From CAIRDP01 sp037134895 (GTDB lineage: Bacteria > Bacteroidota > Bacteroidia > Bacteroidales > FEN-979), in contig JBAXLI010000001.1 in assembly GCA_037134895.1 (NCBI GenBank), forward strand, positions 124,001 to 188,000: 64,000 bases of DNA, given 5' to 3'. The notes under the pieces are model-generated. The model was not told where the DNA came from. It ran no database searches and worked only from the letters and a program-made list of their open reading frames with translations. Position 1 is the stretch's first letter. Each line of letters starts with the position of its first letter. Shown piece by piece: positions 51,577 to 60,970 of this stretch. A program made the position numbers and the translations under genes.

Positions 51577-52669
51577 TTATTTCATAGGTGGCCTGAGGAT
51601 AGGTCTCCAACCATAATTTTGGCTGCAATCCCTTATCTTTTCCCCATTTAAACTCATATCCGAATAGTTTTCCATCTCTTTCTTCAACGAAATCAACCTC
51701 TTTTCCGGACCAAGACCTCCAGAAAAAATTATTGGCATGAATTGATTGATATGCTTGCTTTTTAAAGCGTTCAGCAGAAAGAAAATTTTCCCATAACTGG
51801 CCAATATCGTTTCTTAGATCAATGGAATTATAGTTCGCAATGATTGAGTTTCTGATACCATTGTCGTAGAAATAGTATTTTGATTGCCGGGTGATTTCTT
51901 TACGGAGGTTTCCGCTATATCCTCTTAGCTTAAATATGATAAATGATTTTTCTAATAGTTCAAGGTATCTTTTTACAGTTTTATTGTCGATTTTTAGTTT
52001 GTTCGACAATTCATTTACCGAAACCTCACTCCCGATTTGAAATGCCAGCAAACGAAGAAGATCCAGTAATAATTGAGGACTTTTTATTCGTTCAAATGAT
52101 AAAATGTCTCTGAAGAGATAGGATCCGGTGATCTCTGAAAGGATTCGCAATTTTTCAGATTTACTTTCGGCTGTAAGAACGCGGGGGTAAGTCCCATAAA
52201 TCAGGAAATCAGACAGCTGCTGGGTTAATTCAAAACGATTGAAATGATTGAGTAACTCGATTTGAGAAACAGGGTACAGAAAAAGTTCTGTTTTTCTACC
52301 TGTCAATGGCTCGCCTACCTGTCCTGACAATTCAAAAGAAGAGGACCCGGTTGCAATTACTCTGATTCCCGGGATTTGATCAACCATCAATTTGATGGCG
52401 ATTCCGATATTCGGAATTTTTTGGGCTTCATCGATGGCAATCAGATCATATCCCTGGCAAAACGATTTAATTTCTATCAGGTTTTGAGAGCCAAGTACCT
52501 GGTGAATCATGATATCATCCCCGGTCACTTTTTTCCATTTCAGCGAAGTAACATTCAGGTAATCCTCCATCAATGTGGTTTTTCCTACTTGTCGTGGTCC
52601 CAGGATAATGATCGCTTTATTGGGAAGCAGGAAGTTCTCAACGTTTTGATATATTCTTTGAAATTTCAT
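51542..52669 (-). CDS. AAA-type ATPase with DUF4143 C-terminal domain
   Basis: 375 residues. Walker A is ILGPRQVGKTT (22-32), Walker B is YDLIAIDEAQKI, and the sensor-1 segment is VIATGSSSFELSG. The C-terminal domain includes VNELSNKLKIDNKTVKRYLE (a winged-helix-like part) and FEYKFKWG/EVDFVEERDGKLFGYE, the DUF4143 nuclease-like fold with D and E-x-K residues. The family is frequent in Bacteroidota, lies in variable regions and has no firm function. GC is lower than in the neighbours (18 of 60 bases in the line beginning 51961). It overlaps the 3' end of the cytochrome gene tail-to-tail, which may mark an insertion point. Confidence 0.88.
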   Translation of the reverse strand: MKFQRIYQNVENFLLPNKAIIILGPRQVGKTTLMEDYLNVTSLKWKKVTGDDIMIHQVLGSQNLIEIKSFCQGYDLIAIDEAQKIPNIGIAIKLMVDQIPGIRVIATGSSSFELSGQVGEPLTGRKTELFLYPVSQIELLNHFNRFELTQQLSDFLIYGTYPRVLTAESKSEKLRILSEITGSYLFRDILSFERIKSPQLLLDLLRLLAFQIGSEVSVNELSNKLKIDNKTVKRYLELLEKSFIIFKLRGYSGNLRKEITRQSKYYFYDNGIRNSIIANYNSIDLRNDIGQLWENFLSAERFKKQAYQSIHANNFFWRSWSGKEVDFVEERDGKLFGYEFKWGKDKGLQPKLWLETYPQATYEIINTGNYLDFVV

Positions 52670-52679
52670 CTTTTTTTAA

Positions 52680-52706
52680 CAAAAATAAATAATTGCGATC
52701 ACAATT
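52680..52706 (-). promoter_or_regulatory. Candidate promoter with palindromic operator upstream of the AAA ATPase
   Basis: On the minus strand a -7-like TATTTTTG (52680-52687) is 11 bases from the start codon. Three bases upstream lies the imperfect palindrome AATTGCGATCACAATT (52691-52706, plus-strand reading), where a repressor bound between -33 and -7 would block transcription. Confidence 0.4.
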
Positions 52707-52804
52707 CACAATAAAATTGCTACAATTAGGAATATAAATCCCAATAATTCATTAATTATTATAAAAAAACAGATTTATCCTTTTCCCATTTTGGAAACAG
52801 TTGC

Positions 52805-55800
52805 TTACTTCCCTTCTACTATTTTTATCTCCTCTTCGGTCAGCCCGTAAAGCTCATACACCATATGGTCAATCTCTTTATCGGTGGTTTCGATCCTGGC
52901 TCTGATCTCATTGGCTTTCTGAGCTTCCTGGATAAAGTATGATTCCCATTCAGCTTCTTCTGTGAGGGACATCTTTACCTTTTTTTTGTCTAATTCCTTA
53001 ATGAATTCGGCATATGTAAGCAAATGCCAATCCCGGAGCTTGTTTGATAGCTCACTTAATGAAAATTTTCGCTGGATGCTTCGTTGGAATTTTTGGGATG
53101 TTTCCTGGAGATCTTTGTTGAGGGAAAGCATCAGGTCGGCATTTTCGATAAATGCAAATTGACTTTTAATATCAGCCCTTCTTAGTGGGATCTTAGCTAA
53201 CGGCTCATTAAAGTATTCACGGGTTTTTCCTTTTGGTTTTCCTATAAATCCATAATACCAATTAAGGAGAAAGGAATTTAATAATGCAAGAATAAATTTA
53301 ATTGATAATTCAGGGTCAGTTATAACAATTACTCTAATATCCCCACCATCGTTGAATCTTTGTTCATTATCATAAGCAAACCGATTAACATCAGCTCTGT
53401 AAGGAACTACTATTTTTTCATTTGAATCAAAAATTTCTTTTTTCCTTGGACGTTCCATCCGCCACCAGGGATATAAGCCTTTTATTACTTCATTTCTGAT
53501 TGAAAGTATTTCTTTAAATCCATCAAAATATTTGAAAGCATTAGGATATTGGTCAAGGACAGTTTTGTTATCAGTATAAATTAAAAATGTGTCTCTGTTA
53601 TTGATAAAATATCTTTGTATATCTCCATTCTTGACATTCTTTCGTAGCAATTCCTTTTCAATATTATAATTAATTGCTTTTTCTTTGGGAATTGTAAATA
53701 TTTCATTTTTCCCTGATGTTGAACCTTTATCAATTTCTCCTATATCACCAAGAAAAACACAATTCGATATAAGCTTATTAATTAGATCTAACTTCTTAGA
53801 ACTAGTGAAGATCCAATAATCAAGGATATCTGCTCGATTGTTCTTCATCACTTCGAATAAACCATGTTCAATGCTAGTAAGTCGAAAATTACTATACAAT
53901 AAATGTGAATATTCGATTTGTGAATTTTTCGCTATTTTATCTGCAAATACAACAACAGTATGAACATTTGCATCTTCAAAGACATAATATTCACCAAAGT
54001 TTAAAAGTGAAGTAATGTATTTAGAAAGAAACCTCCTCAATGCTTTTGCAAATTCGTTACCAATAAAATAGTTTGATGCTATCATACCAAATAAACCTTT
54101 TGAATTTAATAGCATTATTCCTTGATAAAGAAAGTAGTACATTAAATCATTATACCCGGTATGAATCTCGGAATATTTTTCCTCAAAGTAGTTATGTGTT
54201 TTTTGTGAAAGAGTACTAATGTTTACATACGGCGGATTCCCAATGACCACGTCAAACCCGCCTTTGGCGAAGATTTCGGGGAATTCGTTTTGCCAGTTGA
54301 AGGCTTTATCTCCGGCAACCGAGGGATCGTCGATGAGTGAGTTTCCGCATTTGATGTTGTTGTTGAGGTCGTTCAGTTTGCGGTTTGGCTGGGCGGTGCG
54401 CAACCAGAGGGAGAGTTTGGCAATTTCGACGCTTTCTTCGTTCAGATCGACGCCGAACAGATTTTTTTCGAGTATGCTTTTTTCGATGTCGCTCAATACA
54501 AGGGTGTCGCCAAACAGCCTGGCCTGTAGTTCATCAATATACCGGTGTTCGTTAATCAAAAAGTCCAGAGCCTGGTTCAAAAAGGCGCCTGATCCGCAGG
54601 CAGGGTCACAAATTGTAATTTCAAGAAGCCAGTTCCTGTACTCTTTCAGCTTATCGGCCAGGGGCTGCCTGGTTCTTATGTTGTGTTTCCGGTCGACCGC
54701 ATATTCTTCTTCATTGATTTGGAGTTCGGCCTTTTTTTCGGCACAAAGTTTACCAACGGTGTTTTCGACAATATACTTTGTGATGTATTTGGGGGTGTAG
54801 AAAATGCCCTCTTTTTTTCGCCTTGTTTTGGTTTTGTCTACCTCCTTCCCTTCAATACGGGCTTTGATCTCATCAATTTCGTTTAGGGAATTTTCGAAAA
54901 TACGGCCCAGAATATTTACATCGACTTCACTTGCAAAGTCATATTCCGAAAGGGTTAAGGTATGCCTATAAAGCATCTCGTCATCAATGCTAAGGCTGTC
55001 CAGTATATCATCAGGCCTGAACAATCCGCCGTTATAGGCATATACATCATAACGTTTGCCCTTGAATCCGGTATTCATGTATCCGAAATATTTTTTAAAC
55101 CTGTTATACAGCGGAACATGTTCATCCCTTTCCTGAAGATCCCGCCAATCCTGCAAAACCAGACGAACCGAATTCGGAGGCAACAGTTGCCGGTCTTCCG
55201 CAAAAAACAAAAACAGAAAGCGGTCGAGAAGTTTCTGAGATTCTTTAAACAGGGTCAGGGAATCGTACTGCGGATTTTGTTGTACCAGGTTCTGATACAA
55301 TTCCCGTTTGAACAAGGAGTAATCCTGATATAGTTTTTTGGTAATAACATCCTCCTCGCTCAGCGATTCGGTCTTGATCGCTTTCGGAATGCCTTTTAAA
55401 ATTGAATCATACGAAAGACATAGATACAGCGCTCCAAAGTCAGACAGCGAAAGGGAAAACAGGTTAAACTCTTCGAATTCTATAGCGTTATCGATATAAA
55501 AACGCAGCTTTTCGAAGTTTGAGGTAATGACATATACACAATCGGGCTGGTTGTTTTTGTACCCGAAAGCCTGGGCTTCAACCTTGCTTAAATCGGTTAT
55601 TTCTGTCCCCTTAAGTTCAATAACCGCTTTTACAACCTTATCGATAACAATAGCTCCATCGGCTTTTTTGCTGTCCTTTACATTTTTATATTCGGTTGTA
55701 AGGTTGAAGTTTGAGGATGGGTTTAAGGTGTAACCAAATATGTTCACGAAAAGTTCACGCAGAAAGCCTTCCTGGAACTGTTCTTCTTTGCTGTTGCGGA

Positions 55801-55921
55801 TATTCTCCTGGATGCCGGTGTTGCCGAAATATGCCACAAACTCCCGGTATTTTACTTCGAGCAGGCCGGCGTTGATCCGGTTAAGGTACTTCTGTAATAC
55901 AGTATTCTGGAAAAGGCTCAT
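52805..55921 (-). CDS. Single-chain restriction-modification enzyme (Eco57I/type IIG-like)
   Basis: 1038 residues. The N-terminal PD-(D/E)xK nuclease has D88, E102 and K104 (KKADGAIVIDKVVKAVIELK). A helical linker follows, then the N6-adenine methyltransferase with motif I ICDPACGSGAFLNQAL and motif IV NPPY at 562-565. The TaqI-like target-recognition domain follows (to ~900), then a helical C-terminus. One protein thus carries cutting, methylation and specificity. No separate S or M gene is nearby. Codons for residues after NPPY to ~897 are far more AT-rich than the rest. The 5' leader holds GTCTC (55930-55934) and GAGAC (55946-55950) as an inverted pair. Confidence 0.9.
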   Translation of the reverse strand: MSLFQNTVLQKYLNRINAGLLEVKYREFVAYFGNTGIQENIRNSKEEQFQEGFLRELFVNIFGYTLNPSSNFNLTTEYKNVKDSKKADGAIVIDKVVKAVIELKGTEITDLSKVEAQAFGYKNNQPDCVYVITSNFEKLRFYIDNAIEFEEFNLFSLSLSDFGALYLCLSYDSILKGIPKAIKTESLSEEDVITKKLYQDYSLFKRELYQNLVQQNPQYDSLTLFKESQKLLDRFLFLFFAEDRQLLPPNSVRLVLQDWRDLQERDEHVPLYNRFKKYFGYMNTGFKGKRYDVYAYNGGLFRPDDILDSLSIDDEMLYRHTLTLSEYDFASEVDVNILGRIFENSLNEIDEIKARIEGKEVDKTKTRRKKEGIFYTPKYITKYIVENTVGKLCAEKKAELQINEEEYAVDRKHNIRTRQPLADKLKEYRNWLLEITICDPACGSGAFLNQALDFLINEHRYIDELQARLFGDTLVLSDIEKSILEKNLFGVDLNEESVEIAKLSLWLRTAQPNRKLNDLNNNIKCGNSLIDDPSVAGDKAFNWQNEFPEIFAKGGFDVVIGNPPYVNISTLSQKTHNYFEEKYSEIHTGYNDLMYYFLYQGIMLLNSKGLFGMIASNYFIGNEFAKALRRFLSKYITSLLNFGEYYVFEDANVHTVVVFADKIAKNSQIEYSHLLYSNFRLTSIEHGLFEVMKNNRADILDYWIFTSSKKLDLINKLISNCVFLGDIGEIDKGSTSGKNEIFTIPKEKAINYNIEKELLRKNVKNGDIQRYFINNRDTFLIYTDNKTVLDQYPNAFKYFDGFKEILSIRNEVIKGLYPWWRMERPRKKEIFDSNEKIVVPYRADVNRFAYDNEQRFNDGGDIRVIVITDPELSIKFILALLNSFLLNWYYGFIGKPKGKTREYFNEPLAKIPLRRADIKSQFAFIENADLMLSLNKDLQETSQKFQRSIQRKFSLSELSNKLRDWHLLTYAEFIKELDKKKVKMSLTEEAEWESYFIQEAQKANEIRARIETTDKEIDHMVYELYGLTEEEIKIVEGK

Positions 55922-56014
55922 ACTAATTCGTCTCGCTTAATAATTGAGACTAAATTAATGTTTTTTCCAGTGATATCAGGGAAAGTTCAATCCGGACCAG
56001 TTGCAGTCAGGATT

Positions 56015-58447
56015 CTATTCCCTTGCAAACGCAGCAGCAGCTTCCTGTTCAAGGTCCAGGTACGCGGCCTTTTCGACAGTGACCCCAACAAAACGGATGA
56101 CACCGCCTTTGAATCTGCCTGGTGATTTGTATTCCTGGCTTACTGCATCACCGCTATCATAGCCTACACAAAGACCGTCTCCCGAAAGAGTGAATTTTCC
56201 TGCTTGCGTTCTCATCGGCCCCTGGGCAACCACTTTGTCGTTGACATACAATTTCATGGTGCCAATCGATTCGTGGTGTTCTCCTGCTTTTTCTCTTGTG
56301 AATTCCATGCCGAAGGTGTATCTGCCGGGTTTCAGCGGTCCTGAAACGAATTCCTGTTCGGGTTTGATGCCGAGGAAATTGTAGACATAGTGAAGTTTCC
56401 TGTCCTTGATGAACAAAGTATGTCCGCCAAATCGTGAACCATGCGCAAAGATCACGCCTGAGCAGTTTGCATCAGTGATTTCAACATCGGCCAGGATCTT
56501 GTATGAGCGGTTACGTACGTTTACTGCCACGCCTTCAGGAACCGGGGCCGTATTGGGATAATAAATGTACCTGTCGCGGGGCGGCTCACCAGTCGGACGT
56601 TCAACGCTGATCAATTCCAGTGCAGTACGGTCATCCAGGGGCAGAACATTGTTCTTTTCAGCTTCTTCAAACCAGGCCTTGATCATATCCTTCAGCTTCT
56701 CAGGATTTTCCTTTGCAAGGTCTTTCGACTCGGAACGGTCAACCTCAACATGATAAAGCTGCCATTCATCTTTGTCAAAATGACCTTTAGCGGTAAGAGG
56801 TGCATGTAGAGCTGAGGCTTTCCATCCGTCTTCCCAGATTCCTCGTGTTCCGAGCATCTCAAAATACTGACGATGTTTCTTTGTCGGATCTTCCTTTTTT
56901 GCATCAAAGGTATACCTCATAGATACACCGGCAAGAGGGATTTGTTTAACTCCCCTGTACACATCGGGCATCTGCAATCCGCAGATTTCAAGTATGGTAG
57001 GAACAATATCCACCGAATGATGATATTGGTCACGCACTTCGCCTTTGGCTTTAATCCCTTTGGGCCATGAGATGACCAGGGGGTCACAGGTGCCGCCTGC
57101 ATACTGTGAATAGCGCTTGAACATCTGGAAAGGAGTTGAAAAAGCGGCAGCCCATCCGGTCGGGAAATGTTCATAAGTGTTGGGGCCTCCAAGCTCATTT
57201 ATATATTTCATGTTTTGTTCAAGGGCATCGGGCCATCCGTTGAAAAATTTGTTTTCGTTTACCGAACCGTTAGGGGTTCCCTCCCCGGATGCGCCATTGT
57301 CGGCGGCATAGATAACAATGGTATTATCCAGCTGCTTGGTCCTTTCAAGATATTCGATGACCCTGCCTACCTGGGCATCTGTGTATTCCGAAAACCCGGC
57401 ATAGACTTCTGCAAGTTTTGAGAAAAGTTTCTTTTCATCAGCATTCAATGTGTTCCACGGACGTACAAAGTCTGCAGGGTTGGATATTGCTTCCGGTAAT
57501 GGATTAACAGGGGTAAGCTGGGTCCCCTTGGGCATGATCCCTTTTGCAATCATACGCGGAAGTACCCATTCCCGGTAAGCTTCATAACCGTCGTCGAACT
57601 TCCCTTTATACTTGTCGATATAATCCTGCGGAGCCTGGTGAGGAGCATGGTTGGCTCCCGGACAAAACCACATATACCAGGGTTTTGAAGGGTTGCTTGC
57701 TTTGCTGTCACTGATCATCGTGATTGCCTCGTCAGCCAGGTCTTTTGAAAGATGATACCCTTCTTCGGGCATGTAAGGCTGGTCAATGAAGTGATTGTCG
57801 TTAACCAGGTCGGGATACCATTGATTGGTCTCTCCGCCAATAAAGCCATAATATCTGTCGAAGCCCATGTTCAGGGGCCAGTTCTTGCGGCTTCCGCCTT
57901 CAGCCACATCGGTATAGGGAACATTATGGTTCTTACCAAGCCAAAAAGTGCTCCAGCCATTATCCTGGAGAATGTTTGCCATGGTTGCACAGGCTTCAGG
58001 GATATGGCCGTTTGAACCTGGAAATCCTGTTGCACCCTCAGTTATTGATGCCATGCCGTTTTGGTGATGATTGCGCCCTGTGAGCAGTGTTGAACGTGTG
58101 GGAGAACAAAGTGCACAGGTATGCCACTGGGAATACATCAGGCCGTTGTCGGCAAGCTTTTGAAGAGTGGGCATGTTAATCCTTCCACCAAACGGAGACC
58201 AGGCAGCAAGTCCGGTGTCATCATAAAGAATAAAAAGGATGTTCGGTGCGTCGGCCGGAGCCTGTTTTGGAGTGTAAGGGGCCCAATCGGGAACCGATTC
58301 ACGTACATCAAGGGCTATCTTGCCCTTGAATTCTTTGGTATCTGCTGCAGATCCTGCATCCTTCTTTGGATTTTGCTTACAGCCAAAAGAAAAGGCGGCC
58401 AGTGCCGCCATAATTAAGCTTAGCTCAAAAATGCGTAATAATTTCAT
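56015..58447 (-). CDS. Lipoprotein arylsulfatase
   Basis: 810 residues. The lipoprotein signal ends at AFSFGC (C23), so it is probably anchored at a membrane. The sulfatase domain has metal-binding D76/D77 (FILYDDTGL) and the formylglycine site CSPTR (C114) in the consensus C-x-P-x-R followed by LLTGRN. Other active-site parts are IYAADNGASGEG and HSVDIVPTILEICG. The C-terminal ~170 residues are a beta-rich extension. Overall it resembles the long type I arylsulfatases of the AtsA kind. It hydrolyses sulfate esters, with host-glycan or algal sulfated substrates plausible. Activation needs a maturase for C114, and none is in the window. It has its own promoter and no SusCD neighbours. Confidence 0.93.
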   Translation of the reverse strand: MKLLRIFELSLIMAALAAFSFGCKQNPKKDAGSAADTKEFKGKIALDVRESVPDWAPYTPKQAPADAPNILFILYDDTGLAAWSPFGGRINMPTLQKLADNGLMYSQWHTCALCSPTRSTLLTGRNHHQNGMASITEGATGFPGSNGHIPEACATMANILQDNGWSTFWLGKNHNVPYTDVAEGGSRKNWPLNMGFDRYYGFIGGETNQWYPDLVNDNHFIDQPYMPEEGYHLSKDLADEAITMISDSKASNPSKPWYMWFCPGANHAPHQAPQDYIDKYKGKFDDGYEAYREWVLPRMIAKGIMPKGTQLTPVNPLPEAISNPADFVRPWNTLNADEKKLFSKLAEVYAGFSEYTDAQVGRVIEYLERTKQLDNTIVIYAADNGASGEGTPNGSVNENKFFNGWPDALEQNMKYINELGGPNTYEHFPTGWAAAFSTPFQMFKRYSQYAGGTCDPLVISWPKGIKAKGEVRDQYHHSVDIVPTILEICGLQMPDVYRGVKQIPLAGVSMRYTFDAKKEDPTKKHRQYFEMLGTRGIWEDGWKASALHAPLTAKGHFDKDEWQLYHVEVDRSESKDLAKENPEKLKDMIKAWFEEAEKNNVLPLDDRTALELISVERPTGEPPRDRYIYYPNTAPVPEGVAVNVRNRSYKILADVEITDANCSGVIFAHGSRFGGHTLFIKDRKLHYVYNFLGIKPEQEFVSGPLKPGRYTFGMEFTREKAGEHHESIGTMKLYVNDKVVAQGPMRTQAGKFTLSGDGLCVGYDSGDAVSQEYKSPGRFKGGVIRFVGVTVEKAAYLDLEQEAAAAFARE

Positions 58448-58537
58448 AAAGGTTTGGTTATTAAGTTTTTAATAATGCCGTGAAGTAAGAGAATGTTGTA
58501 TGTCAGAAGATTACAAAGCATTAAATTTTCAAAAAGT

Positions 58538-58569
58538 CAAATATACAATCCTCGAAAATCGAAGTCAAG
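58538..58569 (-). promoter_or_regulatory. Promoter of the arylsulfatase gene
   Basis: On the minus strand, CTTG (58566-58569, one mismatch to TTTG), a 20-base spacer, and TATATTTG (58538-58545). Both elements and spacing fit the Bacteroidota consensus. The rest of the 248-base gap holds a terminator for the upstream operon and no gene. Confidence 0.55.
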
Positions 58570-58640
58570 CGTAGGATTACGTTATTTCTACTGTTTTCAG
58601 AAAGATTGATACCAGGTAAAAATCACAGGTTATGTATTAG

Positions 58641-58685
58641 AAAAACAGGATTATATTTTATGACTTGATATGCATATAAATCCTG
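58641..58685 (-). terminator. Rho-independent terminator after the YdcF-like gene
   Basis: On the minus strand CAGGATTTATAT pairs with ATATAATCCTG (11 pairs, one bulged T) around a 17-base loop and is followed at once by TTTTTC. It begins 10 bases after the YdcF-like stop. Confidence 0.65.
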
Positions 58686-58695
58686 AAGCATTGTG

Positions 58696-59343
58696 TTACC
58701 TGATCCGTAAGCCAAGGGTGCCGGCTATCCTTTTAATAAAGCTCTCCCTTTCGGGTAAGGGGATAAAACTGTCGGTGAAGGCTGATGAAGGGTCAATGTG
58801 GACGGTGGAATCTGATGTTATCAGATGCAGGGAATCGCTTATAACAGGGATAAAACTCACGGGCAAACCATAATCCCAGGCGAAAAGTTTCAGGGCATTT
58901 GACTGCCCCGGGTCTGTGGCAACAGCGATATTCTTAAGGCCCAGGTCCCTGGCCATCCGCAGTGAATAGACAAGATTTTCGGTACTATGCTCGGCCCGGG
59001 TTTCAGTATAAATATGTTGTACCGGCACACCGAGAGCCTGAGCGTAGAGGGCCATGATTTTACTTTCGACCCAGGGTGAGTAAACAGCGCTGCCAGAATA
59101 GATGATATTCCGGGCGAGCCCTCTTGAGTAAAGAAAAAACGACCACAACACCCTTGATTTCATGATATTGCTGCCCCAGTCCTGGTTTTGAAAAGGAATC
59201 CCGGGTACTATTATCACATCAAATGGCGCTTTTATCTGAGCCTTTTTGTATGATTTGAGAGGGGATACACAGGAGGTAAGGAGGATGATGGCAAGCAGGC
59301 ATGTAATCGGTGATTTAATCATGCTCAATAAATTGTTCAACAT
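58696..59343 (-). CDS. YdcF-like lipoprotein (DUF218)
   Basis: 215 residues. A lipoprotein signal ends at LLTSC (C25 from the first ATG, or C18 from an alternative ATG at 59322). The DUF218 domain has FDVIIVPGIPFQN, SRVLWSFFLYSRGLARNIIY, YSGSAVYSPWVES and ETRAEHSTENLVYSLRMARD. The fold is the same as in the ElyC-like protein at 25865-26644, but this one is a lipoprotein and lacks the two membrane helices. Known relatives bind nucleotide-like ligands or affect the envelope. The function here is undefined. It is 12 bases downstream of the SDR gene and closes that operon, with a terminator after it. Confidence 0.84.
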   Translation of the reverse strand: MLNNLLSMIKSPITCLLAIILLTSCVSPLKSYKKAQIKAPFDVIIVPGIPFQNQDWGSNIMKSRVLWSFFLYSRGLARNIIYSGSAVYSPWVESKIMALYAQALGVPVQHIYTETRAEHSTENLVYSLRMARDLGLKNIAVATDPGQSNALKLFAWDYGLPVSFIPVISDSLHLITSDSTVHIDPSSAFTDSFIPLPERESFIKRIAGTLGLRIR

Positions 59344-59355
59344 TTGTCAAAGCTT

Positions 59356-60774
59356 TCATACGGATATATTATTCAGCATACCCCTGAAGATGAAAAAGTG
59401 GAAAGGCATGAGTGAGTACCAATAGAGGCGTCCCCAGAGCCCGAGAGGTCTGAATGTTGCGGTAATACTGAAAGTTTCTCCTGTGATATTGAATTCCAGC
59501 CAGGCCTCGCCGGGAAGTTTCATTTCGGCATACAGCAACAGCCTTTTCTCTTCCTTTCCTGCGAGCAGCACTCTCCAGAAATCCACAGCTTCGCCGGGGG
59601 TGATCTCGGTATTGCTTTTTCTTCCCCTTCTTAAACCGACTCCGCCAACCATCCTGTCCATAAAACCCCTGAGTTCCCAAAGCCAGTTCGCATAGTACCA
59701 TCCGGTTTCCCCTCCGATGGCCCAGATATTTTCCAGGGTTTTTGCGGCATCTTTTATATTTTTCTCTGTTTTATGCGTGAAGCAGCCCAGTTTCGGGACC
59801 TCGATCAGTTTGGATATCCCCTTATCAAGGATGTTGCTTGAGAGGGCATCGGTCCAGCTTGACATCACATCATGCTGTTCTATTTTATCAAATGCACGGC
59901 GGATGGCTTCCGCGTATGGAATAAGCCTGATACCCAGATCATCTGTTAAATTATTTGGACTGCAGATCATTTCAACCTTCATGCTTTCGACCAGGTGCCT
60001 TGCAAGCGGGTAGGAGGTCGAGGTGACGTAATAAAGCCAGTATGAAGATACCCTGGTCGTCATGGCCGGGTAGGTATAAATCCATCTTTTCAGTTTCCTC
60101 ACTTTGGCAAATGTCAGGAGCATTTCCTTATAGGTCAGGATATCTGGTCCGCCAATGTCAAAACTCTTGTTGAAATATGCTTCGTTAAACAATACACCCT
60201 TGAGAAACTCCAGAACATTTGCAATCGCGATAGGCTGGGACTTGGTTGCAAGCCATTTCGGGGCTATCATGACCGGCAGTTTTTCAACCAGGTCACGGAT
60301 TATTTCAAATGAAGCGCTTCCTGAACCTACGATGATACCCGCCCTGAGCGTGGTGAGGTTATACAGATCTGATGAAAGGCTCTCTTCGACTTGTTTCCTC
60401 GATACCAGGTGCTTCGAAAGATTCTGCTCATTTACTATTCCGCTAAGGTAGATCACCTGTTTTGCCCTGGTCTGTTCCAGCCTGGCCCTGAAGTTGCTGG
60501 CTGACCGTTTTTCGAGTTCTTCGAAATTCTCATCCGCAGTTGACATGGAATGGATGAGGTAATATGCGGCATCAATGTTTTCGGGGATACGATCAAGAGT
60601 TCTGGGCTCCAGGAAATTCACCTCGATCACACTCACATTCTCTGACCGGAATTTCCGGGCGTTAAACCTCCTTTTATCACGAACGCAGCAAACTACATGG
60701 TGCCCATCCTGAAGTAAAACAGGTAAAAGCCTTTGGGCAATATAGCCCGTTGCGCCGGTAAGGAGAATTCTCAT
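59356..60774 (-). CDS. SDR-family NAD(P)-binding protein with DUF2867 C-terminal domain
   Basis: 472 residues. The N-terminal Rossmann fold has TGATGYIAQRLLPVLLQDG (7-25), followed by AAYYLIHSMS and YLSGIVNE in the positions of the atypical SDR (NmrA/YesF-like) group. The usual YxxxK is not evident. From ~residue 330 a DUF2867 domain begins (ETGWYYANWLWELRGFMDRM; PGEAVDFWRVL; AWLEFNI). The two-domain layout is a known bacterial protein of unknown substrate, often called 'SDR family oxidoreductase'. There is no signal peptide. It is probably a redox or lipid/quinone-related enzyme. It is expressed with the YdcF-like lipoprotein. Confidence 0.83.
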   Translation of the reverse strand: MRILLTGATGYIAQRLLPVLLQDGHHVVCCVRDKRRFNARKFRSENVSVIEVNFLEPRTLDRIPENIDAAYYLIHSMSTADENFEELEKRSASNFRARLEQTRAKQVIYLSGIVNEQNLSKHLVSRKQVEESLSSDLYNLTTLRAGIIVGSGSASFEIIRDLVEKLPVMIAPKWLATKSQPIAIANVLEFLKGVLFNEAYFNKSFDIGGPDILTYKEMLLTFAKVRKLKRWIYTYPAMTTRVSSYWLYYVTSTSYPLARHLVESMKVEMICSPNNLTDDLGIRLIPYAEAIRRAFDKIEQHDVMSSWTDALSSNILDKGISKLIEVPKLGCFTHKTEKNIKDAAKTLENIWAIGGETGWYYANWLWELRGFMDRMVGGVGLRRGRKSNTEITPGEAVDFWRVLLAGKEEKRLLLYAEMKLPGEAWLEFNITGETFSITATFRPLGLWGRLYWYSLMPFHFFIFRGMLNNISV

Positions 60775-60862
60775 GTCAAAAATGATTCTGGTTTGGATGA
60801 TTTAAAGCCGTGTTCAGACATTCTCGTCATTATAAAAGATAAAGATAATGAAAAGATTCAGA

Positions 60863-60870
60863 CAAATTTA
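60863..60870 (-). promoter_or_regulatory. Candidate -7 box for the SDR/YdcF operon
   Basis: TAAATTTG on the minus strand fits TAnnTTTG, 89 bases before the SDR start. A TTGG 20 bases upstream may be a weak -33. It lies in the 209-base divergent gap shared with the small gene on the other strand. Confidence 0.35.
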
Positions 60871-60902
60871 ATACTTAATGTAAAAATAGACCAATTCTAA
60901 AC

Positions 60903-60910
60903 TATATTTG
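60903..60910 (+). promoter_or_regulatory. Candidate -7 box for the small unknown gene
   Basis: TATATTTG on the plus strand, 74 bases before the start at 60984. No -33 TTTG. An AATTAATTAATT stretch lies within the leader. Confidence 0.35.
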
Positions 60911-60970
60911 CATGATAATTAATTAATTGTTGTATAATTTTCATAGTTTTTTGAATTAAGTATTTAACAT

